From positions 1 through 64,000 of the forward strand of contig NZ_CAKOET010000002.1 in NCBI RefSeq assembly GCF_933208495.1: 64,000 bases of DNA. The letters run 5' to 3'. The DNA is from Convivina praedatoris. Lineage in GTDB: Bacteria > Bacillota > Bacilli > Lactobacillales > Lactobacillaceae. This document shows positions 8,624 to 21,410 of this stretch, piece after piece (the first letter of the stretch is position 1; each line of letters opens with the position of its first letter). The notes under the pieces were generated by a model that worked only from the letters and a program-made list of their open reading frames with translations, searched no databases and was not told the origin of the DNA. A program made the translations under genes and the position numbers.

Positions 8624-10135
8624 ATGTCCAGTGAACTAAAAGACATGAATGGAAAACCAATTAATAAAATTGCCATGATGGCCCTTTTGTTAATCGGTTC
8701 TTTCGTTATTATTTTGATGCAGACCTCATTAGGGACTGCTTTACCTAGTTTGATGACGGCGTTTAACGTTGATTCAGCGGGTGTCCAGTGGCTAACTACT
8801 ATCTTTTTAATGGTTAATGGAATTATGGTGCCGGTTTCGGCCTTTCTTAATACCCGTGTTCCCACGAAGTACTTGTATTTATCAGCGTTACTAATTTATA
8901 TTATTGGCACGGTGATTGCGGTAGTGACTCCAACTAATGCCTTTTGGTTGTTGATGGTTGCTCGAGCCTTACAGGCAGTTGCAGCTGGTATCGTAATGCC
9001 GTTGATGCAGGTTGTCGCTTTGGCTCTTTTTGGTGAAGAATCACGTGGGAAGGCCTTGGGGATGGTTGGTCTAGTTATTGGGATGGCCCCAGCCTTGGGG
9101 CCGACCCTATCAGGATGGATTCTTGACCAAGACCACACATTTTTAGGCTTAACGATTGCCGGTAATTGGCGTTCAATCTTTATGTTGGTTTTACCAATTG
9201 CGATTGTTGTTTTGTTAATTTCATTTATCTACTTTAAAAATATTTTACCTACGCGCGATGTGAAGTTAAACGTGAGATCCCTAATTGAATCTACCTTTGG
9301 ATTTGGATTGATTTTGTTTGGATCAGCTATGGTTTCTGATCATGGTTGGATGAGCTTCACTTGGGTGATTTTACCAATGCTTTTGGGCTTGCTAGTCATT
9401 GCAGAATTTGCTTGGCATCAGTCACGTATGAAAGTGCCTTTCTTAGATCTTTCAGTCTTTAAAAATCGTCAATTCACTATTACGACTATCTTAGTTTCTT
9501 TGACTTTCATTGCCATGATTGGTGTGGAAATGGTTTTGCCAATTTATATGCAACGTGTACGTGGTTTAAGCCCATTAAATTCAGGTTTGACGCTCTTACC
9601 TGGGGCCTTAATGATGGGAGCTCTTTCGCCGCTAGCTGGTTACCTATACGATAAACACGGGGCCCGTCGTTTGGTTATCTTTGGATTTAGTTTGGTCTTC
9701 ATTGGGACCGTACCTTTTTACAAATTAACTGAAACGACTCCTACCATTTTCATTACTACTTTGTATATGTTACGCATGGCCGGAATTGCCTTGACTATGA
9801 TGCCGCTAACGTCATCAGCCATGGGGGTTCTGCGACAAAATCAAGTTGCCCAGGGAACGGCCGTCAACAACACGATTCGTCAGGTAGCTGCTTCCTTAGG
9901 GACAGCGGTACTATCTTCTATTATGCAATCGGTGATTAATGACCATACCCCTACCAGTAGCTTGAAAATTAAGGATCCGTTGGAATATGCTCAGCAAATG
10001 CTAAATGCTGGTTTGTCTGGTTTCCATGCTTCATTCTTGTGTGCGGCTGGTTTTGTCCTAGTGGCGTTCATCTTGGCCTTTTTCTTGCACAAGGGTAAGG
10101 TAACTGCTGCTGAACCTGAGGAGGAAAAAGCATGA
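8624..10135 (+). CDS. DHA2-family MFS drug exporter (EmrB/QacA type)
   Basis: A 503-residue membrane protein with about 14 hydrophobic segments, as expected for 14-TM proton-driven exporters. Signature stretches are LMQTSLGTALPSL in helix 1 and GMAPALGPTLSGWI, which matches the antiporter motif C in helix 5. AGGAGGA at 8611-8617 supports the start. The stop overlaps the start of the DUF4811 gene (ATGA), so the two are translationally coupled. The substrate cannot be told from sequence; toxic organic compounds are typical. Confidence 0.9.
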   Translation: MSSELKDMNGKPINKIAMMALLLIGSFVIILMQTSLGTALPSLMTAFNVDSAGVQWLTTIFLMVNGIMVPVSAFLNTRVPTKYLYLSALLIYIIGTVIAVVTPTNAFWLLMVARALQAVAAGIVMPLMQVVALALFGEESRGKALGMVGLVIGMAPALGPTLSGWILDQDHTFLGLTIAGNWRSIFMLVLPIAIVVLLISFIYFKNILPTRDVKLNVRSLIESTFGFGLILFGSAMVSDHGWMSFTWVILPMLLGLLVIAEFAWHQSRMKVPFLDLSVFKNRQFTITTILVSLTFIAMIGVEMVLPIYMQRVRGLSPLNSGLTLLPGALMMGALSPLAGYLYDKHGARRLVIFGFSLVFIGTVPFYKLTETTPTIFITTLYMLRMAGIALTMMPLTSSAMGVLRQNQVAQGTAVNNTIRQVAASLGTAVLSSIMQSVINDHTPTSSLKIKDPLEYAQQMLNAGLSGFHASFLCAAGFVLVAFILAFFLHKGKVTAAEPEEEKA

Positions 10136-10800
10136 TTTTATTGATTTTATTTCTCTTTGTGGCACTAGCCTTTATTTCTTTGATGTTTTTAGACAAACAG
10201 ACCTATGTTATTGGCGGTGTAATCGGCTTTATTGGCATCATTTTGTCAGTGGGCCTGATTACGGCTAATATGGCCAACCACTTTGGTATGGAAACAAAAG
10301 TTACAACGCATAAAAGTATGATGTACTCAGCCACTAATTCCAAAGGTTATGGTGTGCTGTTGTATCAGCCCGTTGGTACTTCTGGAAAAGAGAATGTTTA
10401 CATTTATCGTAAGCATGAACAAGACCAAAAGCCAACCATTGTTAAACCTGATTTAACGATGACTACTAATCGTCAAGAAATTGCTGGTAATCAAGCTTAT
10501 CGGGTTATAAAAGATACTCGCTATGTATATAAAAATGACTTCTGGAAGTTGATGTTTAGCATTGCTGGTAATGATGGTGAGTTAAAGAAGCGTCAGGTTA
10601 CTTACCAGTTGCCACAGAACTGGATTGCTCTGACAACTCAGCAAGCTAAAAATTTACAGGCTAAAATGACGCCTAAAACTGATGAAGAAAAGGCAGCTGT
10701 AGCTCAACAGCAAGAAGCCTTAGCTGAACTGGCACAAAATGATCCCGATCAAGCAGGCATCAAACAGGTACAGCAAATAAAAGCAACGTTGAATATTTAA
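10132..10800 (+). CDS. DUF4811 membrane-anchored protein
   Basis: A 222-residue protein with two N-terminal transmembrane segments (about 2-20 and 26-46) and a hydrophilic, presumably extracellular domain with YGVLLYQPVGTSGKENVYIY and a Gln/Ala-rich tail. It matches DUF4811, a family usually found next to DHA2 exporters in lactobacilli. The 4-nt overlap with the exporter suggests that it assists the exporter; its biochemical role is unknown. Confidence 0.78.
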   Translation: MILLILFLFVALAFISLMFLDKQTYVIGGVIGFIGIILSVGLITANMANHFGMETKVTTHKSMMYSATNSKGYGVLLYQPVGTSGKENVYIYRKHEQDQKPTIVKPDLTMTTNRQEIAGNQAYRVIKDTRYVYKNDFWKLMFSIAGNDGELKKRQVTYQLPQNWIALTTQQAKNLQAKMTPKTDEEKAAVAQQQEALAELAQNDPDQAGIKQVQQIKATLNI

Positions 10801-10819
10801 TCTTTGTTCAAGGTAGCAC

Positions 10820-10848
10820 TTGTGCTCTCTTTGGAAGCATGCTATACT
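10820..10848 (+). promoter_or_regulatory. Promoter of the cold-shock gene, with long leader
   Basis: TTGTGC (10820-10825), a 17-bp spacer and TATACT (10843-10848). This predicts a leader of about 105 nt before the start codon, as is common for cold-shock mRNAs that change fold with temperature. Confidence 0.65.
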
Positions 10849-10961
10849 ATCGTTAGTAATTTAAGTTTTTGATTTTGATTTGTTTTTTTCGGAAGGCGTC
10901 ATACCAATTATTTTTAATTACAACTACATTATTTTGGTGATACACCTAAAGGAGAACAATC

Positions 10962-11162
10962 ATGGAAAAAGGAACAGTAAAGTGGTTTAACGGAGAAAAG
11001 GGTTACGGCTTCATCACTCGTGAAAACGGTGAAGATGTTTTCGCTCACTTCTCAGCAATCCAAGGTGACGGTTTCAAGACTTTGGAAGACGGTCAGTCAG
11101 TAACTTTCGAAGTTGAAAACTCAGACCGTGGCTTGCAAGCTACTAACATCGTTAAAGATTAA
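10962..11162 (+). CDS. Cold-shock protein, CspA family
   Basis: This 66-residue OB-fold protein carries both RNA-binding motifs, KGYGFI (RNP1) and VFAHF (RNP2). It acts as a single-stranded nucleic-acid chaperone that melts mRNA structure. AAAGGAGAA precedes the ATG. It is monocistronic, with its own promoter, long leader and terminator. Which paralogue (cspA, B, C or D) cannot be decided. Confidence 0.95.
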   Translation: MEKGTVKWFNGEKGYGFITRENGEDVFAHFSAIQGDGFKTLEDGQSVTFEVENSDRGLQATNIVKD

Positions 11163-11168
11163 TATTTA

Positions 11169-11195
11169 AAGTCTAGGAAGATTCCTAGGCTTTTT
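11169..11195 (+). terminator. Intrinsic terminator after the cold-shock gene
   Basis: AGTCTAGGAA (11170-11179) pairs with TTCCTAGGCT (11182-11191) around a GA turn, followed by TTTTTG. Confidence 0.88.
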
Positions 11196-11201
11196 GTTTT
11201 G

Positions 11202-11230
11202 CTGAAATTTTGTTTATTTTGCAGTATAAT
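11202..11230 (+). promoter_or_regulatory. gpmA promoter
   Basis: CTGAAA (11202-11207), a 17-bp spacer and a perfect TATAAT (11225-11230). Confidence 0.55.
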
Positions 11231-11265
11231 TAACAAGTAAACAAAGACTAAGGAGTTTTAAAAAC

Positions 11266-11979
11266 ATGGCTAAGTTAGTATTAATTCGGCATGGTCAAAG
11301 TGAATGGAATGCTTTGAACTTGTTCAATGGTTGGGTGGATACCAAGTTGTCTGACAAGGGTATTCAACAAGCTAAGGATGCTGGTGAATTGTTGGCACAA
11401 GAAGGAATTGAGTTTGACCAAGCTTATACTTCAGTGTTGACTCGTGCAATCACAACCCTTCATTTGGCCCTCGAAGAAGCTGGTCAGCTTTATGTTCCTG
11501 AAGCTAAGTCATGGCGTTTGAATGAGCGTCATTACGGTGCATTGCAAGGACAAAACAAGGCTGAAGCTGCTGAAAAGTGGGGAGATGACCAAGTTCATAT
11601 CTGGCGTCGTTCATACGATGTTTTGCCACCAATGTTGGATAGCTATGATCCTGAAGTAACTGTTCAAGGCAAGACTTACCCTGCTTTTGACCGCCGTTAT
11701 GCTGATGTACCTTATGGGGACCTACCTTTGGGTGAAAATCTTAAGATTACCTTGGAACGCGTTTTGCCTTTCTGGTATTCAAACATTGCTAAGGACTTAA
11801 AGGCTGGTAAGAACGTGGTTATTGGTGCCCATGGTAACTCTCTACGTGCCCTTGTTAAGCATTTGGAACAAATTTCAGATGATGAAATCTTGGGTGTTGA
11901 GATTGCTAACGGTCAACCAATTGTTTACGATTTGGATGATGATTTGTCAATCGTATCAAAGAAAGTTTTGACCAAGTAA
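11266..11979 (+). CDS. gpmA: 2,3-bisphosphoglycerate-dependent phosphoglycerate mutase
   Basis: It interconverts 3- and 2-phosphoglycerate. The phosphohistidine motif [10 protein letters not shown] (His at residue 8), the conserved [11 protein letters not shown] block and the second catalytic histidine in [10 protein letters not shown] are present. Its 237 residues match the cofactor-dependent family. AAGGAG precedes the ATG. It has its own promoter and terminator; with pgk 6 kb upstream it supplies consecutive glycolytic steps from separate transcripts. Confidence 0.96.
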   Translation: MAKLVLIRHGQSEWNALNLFNGWVDTKLSDKGIQQAKDAGELLAQEGIEFDQAYTSVLTRAITTLHLALEEAGQLYVPEAKSWRLNERHYGALQGQNKAEAAEKWGDDQVHIWRRSYDVLPPMLDSYDPEVTVQGKTYPAFDRRYADVPYGDLPLGENLKITLERVLPFWYSNIAKDLKAGKNVVIGAHGNSLRALVKHLEQISDDEILGVEIANGQPIVYDLDDDLSIVSKKVLTK

Positions 11980-11987
11980 CATTGACT

Positions 11988-12016
11988 TAACCTGCCTGTC
12001 GTTGGCAGGTTTTTTA
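11988..12016 (+). terminator. Intrinsic terminator after gpmA
   Basis: AACCTGCC (11989-11996) pairs with GGCAGGTT (12004-12011), followed by a T-run. Confidence 0.92.
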
Positions 12017-12045
12017 CTGCACTCTTGTTAAAATCGAGGAAAATT

Positions 12046-13320
12046 ATGTCAGAAGAAAGCAATAAGCCGGTTTATGATCTCTATGAACGTCCACCTTTTC
12101 TTACTTGGTTTGGGCTATCCTTACAGCACCTTTTTTCCATGTTTGGTGCAACGGTCTTAGTTCCCTTACTAGTTGGATTGAACCCGGGTGTGGCCCTCTT
12201 TTCATCCGGAATTGGTACTTTAATCCACATCCTAATCACTCGTGGACGGATTCCAGCCTATATGGGTTCTAGTTTTGCCTTTATTATTCCGATGACTTCA
12301 CTTTTAAAAACGGTGGGTTATCCAGCCGTGGCCCAAGGAGTCATTTCAGTTGGGATAGTTTATTTAGTTGTTGCTTTGGTCGTGACCTTTACCGGTACGG
12401 CTTGGATTAATGCTATTTTTCCACCTGCAGTAGTAGGTCCGGTTATTATGGTAATTGGTTTGAGCTTGGCTGGGGCTGCTGCCACTTCAGCCACTCAATT
12501 GAACGGACACTATGATTTAAAGGTTTTTGCGGTGGCCTTAGTTACACTGTTGGCCACGATTGCTTTTAATATGTTCTTGCGTGGATTTTTGGGACTACTA
12601 CCGGTTTTGCTAGGTATTATTTTTGGGTACTTAATGGCTTTGGCTGTTGGGTTAGTTGACTTATCAGTTGTTAACCAAGCCCAATGGTTCCAAATGCCTA
12701 AATTTGAATCTTTCTTAGATGAACGCGGTTTTGTTTTCTATCCGGCTGCTGTGCTTAGTATGGCACCTTTGGCGTTAGTTACTTTATCGGAACACTTGGG
12801 TCACTTGATGGTTTTGTCCAAGATTACTGGCCATGATTTTTTTGAAAATCCAGGCTTGAAGCGGACCTTGACGGGTGATGGAGCGGCTTCTATCGCTGCT
12901 GGTTTGGTTGGTGGACCAGCCGTAACTTCTTATGGTGAAAATATTGGTGTCATGCAATTGAGCCGGGTTTATTCAGTATGGGTAATTGGTGGAGCAGCTT
13001 TCTTAGCGGTTATTTTTAGTTTTGTTGGTAAATTATCTGCTTTAATTAGTACTATTCCTGGTGCTGTAACCGGTGGGGTTGGCTTCATGTTGTATGGTGT
13101 CATTGCCGCTGCTGGTTTACAAGTTATTGTGGACAATAAAATTGACTACAGTAAAAAGCGGAATTTAATGATTGCTGCCCCGATATTAGTAATTGGGATC
13201 GGTAACTTTCATTTACAATTGAGCAATCAGGTTGATTTTTCCGGGGTTGCTTTAGCAACTGTCCTTGGAATTATTTTGAATTTAGTGTTGCCCAAAGTGG
13301 CAGCCAGCGAGATAGAATAG
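12046..13320 (+). CDS. uraA: Uracil permease, NCS2 family
   Basis: A 424-residue polytopic proton symporter for uracil uptake. It shows LQHLFSMFGATVLVP near the N-terminus and the NCS2 substrate-site segments ALVTLSEHLGHL and GGPAVTSYGENIGVM. ATG at 12046 is preceded by CGAGGA; an upstream in-frame TTG at 12025 lies in the preceding terminator tail. No pyr genes or obvious PyrR leader are adjacent. Confidence 0.92.
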   Translation: MSEESNKPVYDLYERPPFLTWFGLSLQHLFSMFGATVLVPLLVGLNPGVALFSSGIGTLIHILITRGRIPAYMGSSFAFIIPMTSLLKTVGYPAVAQGVISVGIVYLVVALVVTFTGTAWINAIFPPAVVGPVIMVIGLSLAGAAATSATQLNGHYDLKVFAVALVTLLATIAFNMFLRGFLGLLPVLLGIIFGYLMALAVGLVDLSVVNQAQWFQMPKFESFLDERGFVFYPAAVLSMAPLALVTLSEHLGHLMVLSKITGHDFFENPGLKRTLTGDGAASIAAGLVGGPAVTSYGENIGVMQLSRVYSVWVIGGAAFLAVIFSFVGKLSALISTIPGAVTGGVGFMLYGVIAAAGLQVIVDNKIDYSKKRNLMIAAPILVIGIGNFHLQLSNQVDFSGVALATVLGIILNLVLPKVAASEIE

Positions 13321-13327
13321 TTATGTG

Positions 13328-13351
13328 AAGCTTGATTTATCAAGCTTTTTT
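13328..13351 (+). terminator. Intrinsic terminator after uraA
   Basis: AAGCTTGAT (13328-13336) pairs with ATCAAGCTT (13339-13347), followed by TTTT. Confidence 0.85.
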
Positions 13352-13456
13352 ATATGCTTTTTAAATATTTGTTAAAGATTTACCAATGCCTTTCTAACAG
13401 CCGTTACACCGATATTTGTTCCTGATATTTTTTCTTGTGAAATTATCTTTTTGCTG

Positions 13457-13485
13457 TTGAATTTAAAAAAATCAAGGCGTATCAT
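13457..13485 (+). promoter_or_regulatory. Promoter of the ATP synthase operon
   Basis: TTGAAT (13457-13462), a 17-bp spacer and TATCAT (13480-13485), with a leader of about 65 nt before atpB. No atpI gene lies in between. Confidence 0.65.
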
Positions 13486-13555
13486 TGGAATATATTCTGA
13501 CGGATTGCTGGTCAAAGGTGTTCGCCAAATATTAAATTAAGAAAGGAGCGAACGC

Positions 13556-14281
13556 ATGGATGAACCAACGGCAACATTTCGATTCTTGGGTTTGACTTTT
13601 GACTGGTCGATCGTCATTTCAACCTTAGTTTCGATGGCGATTGTGGTTGCGATTGCGGTTTTTCTAAGCCGCCGACCAAGTGTCAGGCCAAATAAGCGGC
13701 AAAATGCTATGGAGTGGATGTTAGATTTCTCCAACAGTATTATCGGTGGGCAACTCCCCAAAGACTTAGCTCGTAAGTTTGGTTTGTATGCTTTCACTTT
13801 ATTTTTCTTTGTTATAGTTTCAAACGAAATTGGGTTGCTATTACAGATTAAAATGGGTGATGGCGTAACTTACATGAAGTCTCCAACTGCTGATCCAATT
13901 GTGACAATGACCTTGTCTATTATGACATTAGCCATTGCCCATGGTATTGGTGTAAAGGAACTCGGTTTGGGTGGCTACCTTAAGAATATGCTGTTAACGC
14001 CATATTCTTGGATGTTACCCCTCAATATTATTGAGCAGTTGGCCAACTTCTTGACGCTATCGTTGCGTCTATTTGGTAATATTTTTGCCGGTGAGATGCT
14101 CTTGAACTTGATTGCCAGCAGTATGGCTTGGCCCGGGCACTTCAACGGATTTTTGACTATCTTAGCCTTACCGTTAGAAATGATTTGGCAAGGATTCTCA
14201 CTCTTTATCGGTGCCATCCAAGCCTATGTCTTTGTCATCTTGACGGGTGTCTTCATTGCCCAATTGTCGGGAAATGAATAG
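13556..14281 (+). CDS. atpB: F1Fo ATP synthase subunit a
   Basis: A 241-residue integral membrane subunit forming the proton half-channels against the c-ring. The functional helix LSLRLFGNIFAGEMLLNLI contains the essential arginine (LRLFGN). AAAGGAG precedes the ATG. It is the first gene of atpBEFHAGDC. In fermentative lactic acid bacteria the enzyme mainly hydrolyses ATP to pump protons and hold cytoplasmic pH. Confidence 0.97.
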   Translation: MDEPTATFRFLGLTFDWSIVISTLVSMAIVVAIAVFLSRRPSVRPNKRQNAMEWMLDFSNSIIGGQLPKDLARKFGLYAFTLFFFVIVSNEIGLLLQIKMGDGVTYMKSPTADPIVTMTLSIMTLAIAHGIGVKELGLGGYLKNMLLTPYSWMLPLNIIEQLANFLTLSLRLFGNIFAGEMLLNLIASSMAWPGHFNGFLTILALPLEMIWQGFSLFIGAIQAYVFVILTGVFIAQLSGNE

Positions 14282-14377
14282 TGGTCATTAGGACTGCTTA
14301 TGAGACTATTACAGTCACGCGGGAGCGTTATCATCCACACTACAGTAACTTATGGTAGGAGCCATATTTATATCTAA

Positions 14378-14617
<240 letters not shown>

Positions 14618-14641
14618 GCCAAAGTATTACGGAGGAAAATC

Positions 14642-15151
14642 ATGTTGGGAACAACGTTATTAGCAGCTAAAGAAATGCCATTGGGTGATATGCTGTTTAT
14701 CATTGTTGCCTTCCTTGTCTTGATGGTTATCCTTAAAAAAGTGGCTTTTGGGCCACTAACTAAGGTTTTGGATCAACGAGCCGACAAAATTTCTTCTGAC
14801 CTAGATGGGGCAGAGGAATCGCGTCAACAGGCCGAGCAATTGGTTGAGCAACGGCAAAACGAACTTGACCAAACTCGGCAGCAGGCTAGCGAAGTTGTGG
14901 CCAGCGCTAAGGCCAGTGCCCAAAAGCAGGGCGAAGACGCTTTAGCGAAGGCTAATGAACGTGCTGATAGTATTCATCAGCAAGCTCAAGCTGACGCAAC
15001 TAAAATGAAAGCTGACGCTATTGCCGGTGCTAAAAGTGAAGTGGCCAACCTTTCGGTGGCAATTGCTTCAAAGTTGATGCAAAAGGAGCTATCTGTTGAT
15101 GATCAGCGGGCTTTAATTGACGCCTATATCGCAGATTTAGACCATAAGTAA
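14642..15151 (+). CDS. atpF: F1Fo ATP synthase subunit b
   Basis: A 169-residue peripheral stalk protein with one N-terminal membrane helix (about residues 13-32) and a long charged, alanine-rich coiled coil (EESRQQAEQLVEQRQNELDQ onward). It links subunit a to delta and alpha. GGAGGAA precedes the start 24 nt after atpE. Confidence 0.96.
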   Translation: MLGTTLLAAKEMPLGDMLFIIVAFLVLMVILKKVAFGPLTKVLDQRADKISSDLDGAEESRQQAEQLVEQRQNELDQTRQQASEVVASAKASAQKQGEDALAKANERADSIHQQAQADATKMKADAIAGAKSEVANLSVAIASKLMQKELSVDDQRALIDAYIADLDHK

Positions 15152-15162
15152 GGAGTATTGGT

Positions 15163-15705
15163 ATGGCAAAAAAGACACGTCAAATTGTTAACCAGTACGC
15201 CCAGGCAATTTTAGAATTAGCAGCTGAGCAGCATAATAGTGATGAGGTTGTGGCTGATCTAACAGCCCTTAAACAGGTGATTGCAGAGCAACCAATGCTT
15301 TTAGTAACCCTGGCCTCACGCGAACTTGATGCTAAAAATCAAGATCAGCTAGTTAATACCTTGACCAAAACAGCAGTTCCAAGTGTTCAAAATCTATTAA
15401 AGGTTTTAATTGCTAATGGACGTTTAATGCTGTTAGACCAAATTATTGATGATTTCTTAGATTTGTATAAGCAAAGTCAGGGCATTGTTGATGTTGATAT
15501 CATCACGGCCTTAGAAGTAGAGCAGGATCAAAAAGTTAAGTTGGAGACGGCCTTTATCCGTCATAGCGGTGCTAAGCAGCTCAATCCTACCTATCGAGTT
15601 GATCCCGCCATTATTGGTGGTGTGATTATGCAATCTAAGTCATTATTAGTTGATGGTAGTTTACGCACTAAAATTACTCAAATGAAGGCACAGTTATTAG
15701 GTTAG
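15163..15705 (+). CDS. atpH: F1Fo ATP synthase subunit delta
   Basis: A 180-residue stator protein capping F1 and holding subunit b. It has an N-terminal helical domain (QYAQAILELA) and the family C-terminal block IIGGVIMQSKSLLVDGSLRTKI. It lies 11 nt after atpF and 12 nt before atpA. Confidence 0.95.
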   Translation: MAKKTRQIVNQYAQAILELAAEQHNSDEVVADLTALKQVIAEQPMLLVTLASRELDAKNQDQLVNTLTKTAVPSVQNLLKVLIANGRLMLLDQIIDDFLDLYKQSQGIVDVDIITALEVEQDQKVKLETAFIRHSGAKQLNPTYRVDPAIIGGVIMQSKSLLVDGSLRTKITQMKAQLLG

Positions 15706-15708
15706 TGA

Positions 15709-17235
<1,527 letters not shown>

Positions 17236-17250
17236 AAGGAGGCGTTGTTG

Positions 17251-18159
17251 ATGGCTTCTTTGCAAGATATTCAGCGTCGAATTTCATCGACTAAAAAAAC
17301 GCGTCAGATTACGTCAGCTATGCAAATGGTTTCAACAGCTAAGTTGAGTCAAATTCAACGTAGTGGTAGTGGTTATCATGCCTACGCATCACGCTTAGAA
17401 GTGGTGGTTGAGCACTTAGTTGCGGCTCACCTATTGGATAACGTTGATGCTAAACATATTCCCTTGATTGGACAACGGGATATTAAAAAAACCGGTATTT
17501 TGGTGATAACTTCTGATCGTGGTTTGGTGGGCTCTTATAACGCCAATGTCATCAAACAAACCAATGATTTGATGAAAAAGCTATCACTTGATACTACCAA
17601 CACCGTCATCTTAGCGGTTGGTGGTAATGGGGCCGATTTCTATAAAAAGCGAGGCTTTAACGTAGCTGTTGAGCACCGAGGCGTTTCTGATGTACCAAGT
17701 TTTAATGAAATTCGTTCTGTTTTAAAGACCGTGATTGACTTGTATGATGCCGAAGTTTTTGATGCTTTGCACGTGGTTTATAACCACTTTGTTAATCGTT
17801 TGACGAGTGAGTATCGTGATGTGCAGTTGTTACCGTTAACTGCTGATACATTGGCTCGTATGGGTGGTAATGAAGCACAAAAGTCAGAGTACGAGGTTCA
17901 TAGTGTCTACGAAATTGAGCCTGATACGAATGCCGTTTTGAATGTAGTTTTGCCTCAATTTGCGCAAAGCTTAGTGTATGAAGCGGTTTTGGATGCTAAA
18001 ACAGCTGAGCACGCTGCTTCTTCAACCGCTATGAAATCAGCCACTGATAGTGCTGATGATTTGATTAGTCGTTTAGGTTTGCAGTATAACCGTGCTCGTC
18101 AAGCTCAAATCACTACTGAAATTACTGAAATTACTGGCGGTATGGTTGCTCTAGAATAA
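17251..18159 (+). CDS. atpG: F1Fo ATP synthase subunit gamma
   Basis: A 302-residue central rotor shaft. The N-terminal helix [20 protein letters not shown] and the C-terminal helix [20 protein letters not shown] form the antiparallel coiled coil in the alpha-beta hexamer. ATG at 17251 has AAAGGAGG (17235-17242) 8 nt upstream; the TTG codons just before it are rejected. Confidence 0.97.
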   Translation: MASLQDIQRRISSTKKTRQITSAMQMVSTAKLSQIQRSGSGYHAYASRLEVVVEHLVAAHLLDNVDAKHIPLIGQRDIKKTGILVITSDRGLVGSYNANVIKQTNDLMKKLSLDTTNTVILAVGGNGADFYKKRGFNVAVEHRGVSDVPSFNEIRSVLKTVIDLYDAEVFDALHVVYNHFVNRLTSEYRDVQLLPLTADTLARMGGNEAQKSEYEVHSVYEIEPDTNAVLNVVLPQFAQSLVYEAVLDAKTAEHAASSTAMKSATDSADDLISRLGLQYNRARQAQITTEITEITGGMVALE

Positions 18160-18210
18160 GCAACTAGCTGATTTGGTAAGATTAAGGGCTGTTGGACAGC
18201 CACAAAATGA

Positions 18211-19623
<1,413 letters not shown>

Positions 19624-19637
19624 GGGGGTACTGATTA

Positions 19638-20084
19638 ATGGCAGATGAAAAGAATACAGCGTCAAAGGGGATTACGGTTAAAATTGTAACGCCCGAAGGA
19701 GATATGTATAGCCAAGACGGTGTGGAACTAGCTATTCTAAATACCCAGGGTGGTCAAGTTGGTGTGATGAACAATCACGTTCCGATTTTGGCGGCACTGT
19801 CAATTAGTGAGTTAGTGATTAAAAAAGATGGACGTAATTTACCACTAGCTGTTAATGGTGGGATTGCCGAGTTTTCTAACGGTGTTCTAACTGTGATTGC
19901 CGATAGTGCTGAAACATCCGATAAAATTGATGTTTCTCGTGCTAAAAGTGCCAAAGAACGTGCGGAAGCCCGTTTGGCTCATGCCCAAGAGGTTAAAAAT
20001 CAACATGAAATCGTACTTGCTCGTGTAGCGTTAATGCGAGCTGTAAATCGAATTCAGGTGGCTTCTGTTAATTCAGGACGTTAA
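19638..20084 (+). CDS. atpC: F1Fo ATP synthase subunit epsilon
   Basis: A 148-residue regulatory rotor subunit that inhibits ATP hydrolysis. It shows the N-terminal beta barrel (IVTPEGDMYSQDGVELAILN), NGGIAEFSNGVLTVIAD and a C-terminal helical hairpin rich in Ala, Glu and Arg. It is the last gene of the operon, 14 nt after atpD. Confidence 0.96.
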   Translation: MADEKNTASKGITVKIVTPEGDMYSQDGVELAILNTQGGQVGVMNNHVPILAALSISELVIKKDGRNLPLAVNGGIAEFSNGVLTVIADSAETSDKIDVSRAKSAKERAEARLAHAQEVKNQHEIVLARVALMRAVNRIQVASVNSGR

Positions 20085-20089
20085 TTTTA

Positions 20090-20112
20090 AGGACTGCTTA
20101 GCAGTCTTTTTT
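20090..20112 (+). terminator. Intrinsic terminator of the atp operon
   Basis: AGGACTGC (20090-20097) pairs with GCAGTCTT (20101-20108) around TTA, followed by a T-run. Confidence 0.9.
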
Positions 20113-20161
20113 ATTTACTTTCAATTTTTGAAAAATTTTCTAATAAATATTGGAAAGTTAC

Positions 20162-20190
20162 TTGACCAACTATTTGATCCTTGGTATGAT
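20162..20190 (+). promoter_or_regulatory. tRNA-Glu promoter
   Basis: TTGACC (20162-20167), a 17-bp spacer and TATGAT (20185-20190). Confidence 0.75.
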
Positions 20191-20220
20191 GTAATAGTTG
20201 TTTAAGACAACACTGACCAT

Positions 20221-20292
20221 GGCTCGTTGGTCAAGTGGCTAAGACGCTGCCCTTTCACGGCGGAATCGAGAGTTCGATTCTCTCACGAGCTA
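20221..20292 (+). tRNA. tRNA-Glu (anticodon TTC)
   Basis: The acceptor stem GGCTCGT/ACGAGCT, the T arm GAGAG-TTCGATT-CTCTC and the anticodon loop CTTTCAC with TTC at 20254-20256 form a 72-nt cloverleaf. The CCA end is not encoded. It is a single-gene transcript. Confidence 0.95.
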
Positions 20293-20294
20293 CT

Positions 20295-20328
20295 AAAAAA
20301 GTCGCAATCTAATGATTGCGACTTTTTT
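20295..20328. terminator. Bidirectional terminator between tRNA-Glu and the ketopantoate reductase-like gene
   Basis: A 15-bp perfect stem, AAAAAAGTCGCAATC (20295-20309) with GATTGCGACTTTTTT (20314-20328), serves both convergent transcripts. Confidence 0.92.
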
Positions 20329-20336
20329 GTTTAGAT

Positions 20337-21335
20337 TTATTGAGCGTTACGATATTCGGGAGCTAATTTATTAACTGGTGGATTGTATTGTCGCATTTCT
20401 TCAGCTAAATGAACTAGATTAGTAACAAAACGTTGATTAGGTGCTTGAATACCATTTTTTTCGGCTAAATCAGCAATCCAGCCGTTAATATAATCTACTT
20501 CGGTGGGACGCCCCTTCACAAAGTCTTGATACATCGATGGAAAATGCAGTGGATTAGCAACACGGGAAACATAATCAACTTGTGCCACCATGTCATCTCG
20601 GCTCTCTAACAGGGTAATGCCAGCTGCTTCAGCGGCATCGTAAGCCTCATTGATTAAAGGACGGGCAATTCCTTCCAAGAAGTTGTCATAGGCCATTAAC
20701 TGTCCCATTCGCGATTGGAACATAGTAGCGATTGAATTTTCAACAGCATTAAAGAATACTTTGGTTAATAAGGTACCCATGAAATTATCACTATAGGATG
20801 GATTTAAATTAGCCGCTTGGAAATCTTCTTGGAGTTGGTCCATTACGGCCGAGCGTTGTTCAGTTAGATTGGCATAGACTGACGATCCGGCACCTTCTTT
20901 GCCCATAAAATCAACATCGCCGTAATCATTTAAAATTGTTGCAATCATGGCGGTTCCACCAATGATATGTTCGTCATCGAAGTATTTTTGTAACTTTTCA
21001 ATGTGCCCCATACCATTCATAGCCCCTAGAGCTGTTTGATGTTTTTTGAACTTGGGCGCCAAACGTTTTAAGGTATCAGCCAGTTGCATTTGCTTCATAA
21101 AGAAGATCCAGACATCTGGATTACCTTCGTATTCCTCCGGAGAAAAGATTTTAACTGGTACTTGGTGACGGTCCTTTTGATCGCGGGATTGCCAGACTTG
21201 ATTGTCTTGTGCATGAATTTTTTCTAAGCTAGCGGCGGTAGGTTCAACAAATTCAACATCTAAACCGGCTTTTTCTTGTAATAAAAGTCCATAGCGCAAG
21301 CCCATCGCTCCAGCACCTACAACGGTATACTTCAT
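20337..21335 (-). CDS. Ketopantoate reductase-like oxidoreductase (ApbA/PanE family)
   Basis: A 332-residue NADPH-dependent reductase-like protein. The N-terminal Rossmann motif is VVGAGAMGLRYG, and the C-terminal helical domain has the family block TKVFFNAVENSIATMF. The usual reaction is reduction of 2-dehydropantoate to pantoate, but several family members in lactic acid bacteria act on other 2-keto acids, so the substrate is uncertain. The start at 21335 has AGGAGG 8-9 nt upstream; an upstream extension of 40 hydrophobic residues lacks such a site. It is convergent with tRNA-Glu and divergent from trpS. Confidence 0.82.
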   Translation of the reverse strand: MKYTVVGAGAMGLRYGLLLQEKAGLDVEFVEPTAASLEKIHAQDNQVWQSRDQKDRHQVPVKIFSPEEYEGNPDVWIFFMKQMQLADTLKRLAPKFKKHQTALGAMNGMGHIEKLQKYFDDEHIIGGTAMIATILNDYGDVDFMGKEGAGSSVYANLTEQRSAVMDQLQEDFQAANLNPSYSDNFMGTLLTKVFFNAVENSIATMFQSRMGQLMAYDNFLEGIARPLINEAYDAAEAAGITLLESRDDMVAQVDYVSRVANPLHFPSMYQDFVKGRPTEVDYINGWIADLAEKNGIQAPNQRFVTNLVHLAEEMRQYNPPVNKLAPEYRNAQ

Positions 21336-21410
21336 AATTAAGCCTCCTATAGTAGTTACATTAAAAATAAATAATATTTTCTTAATAATTCTAACAATTA
21401 TAAATGCCAA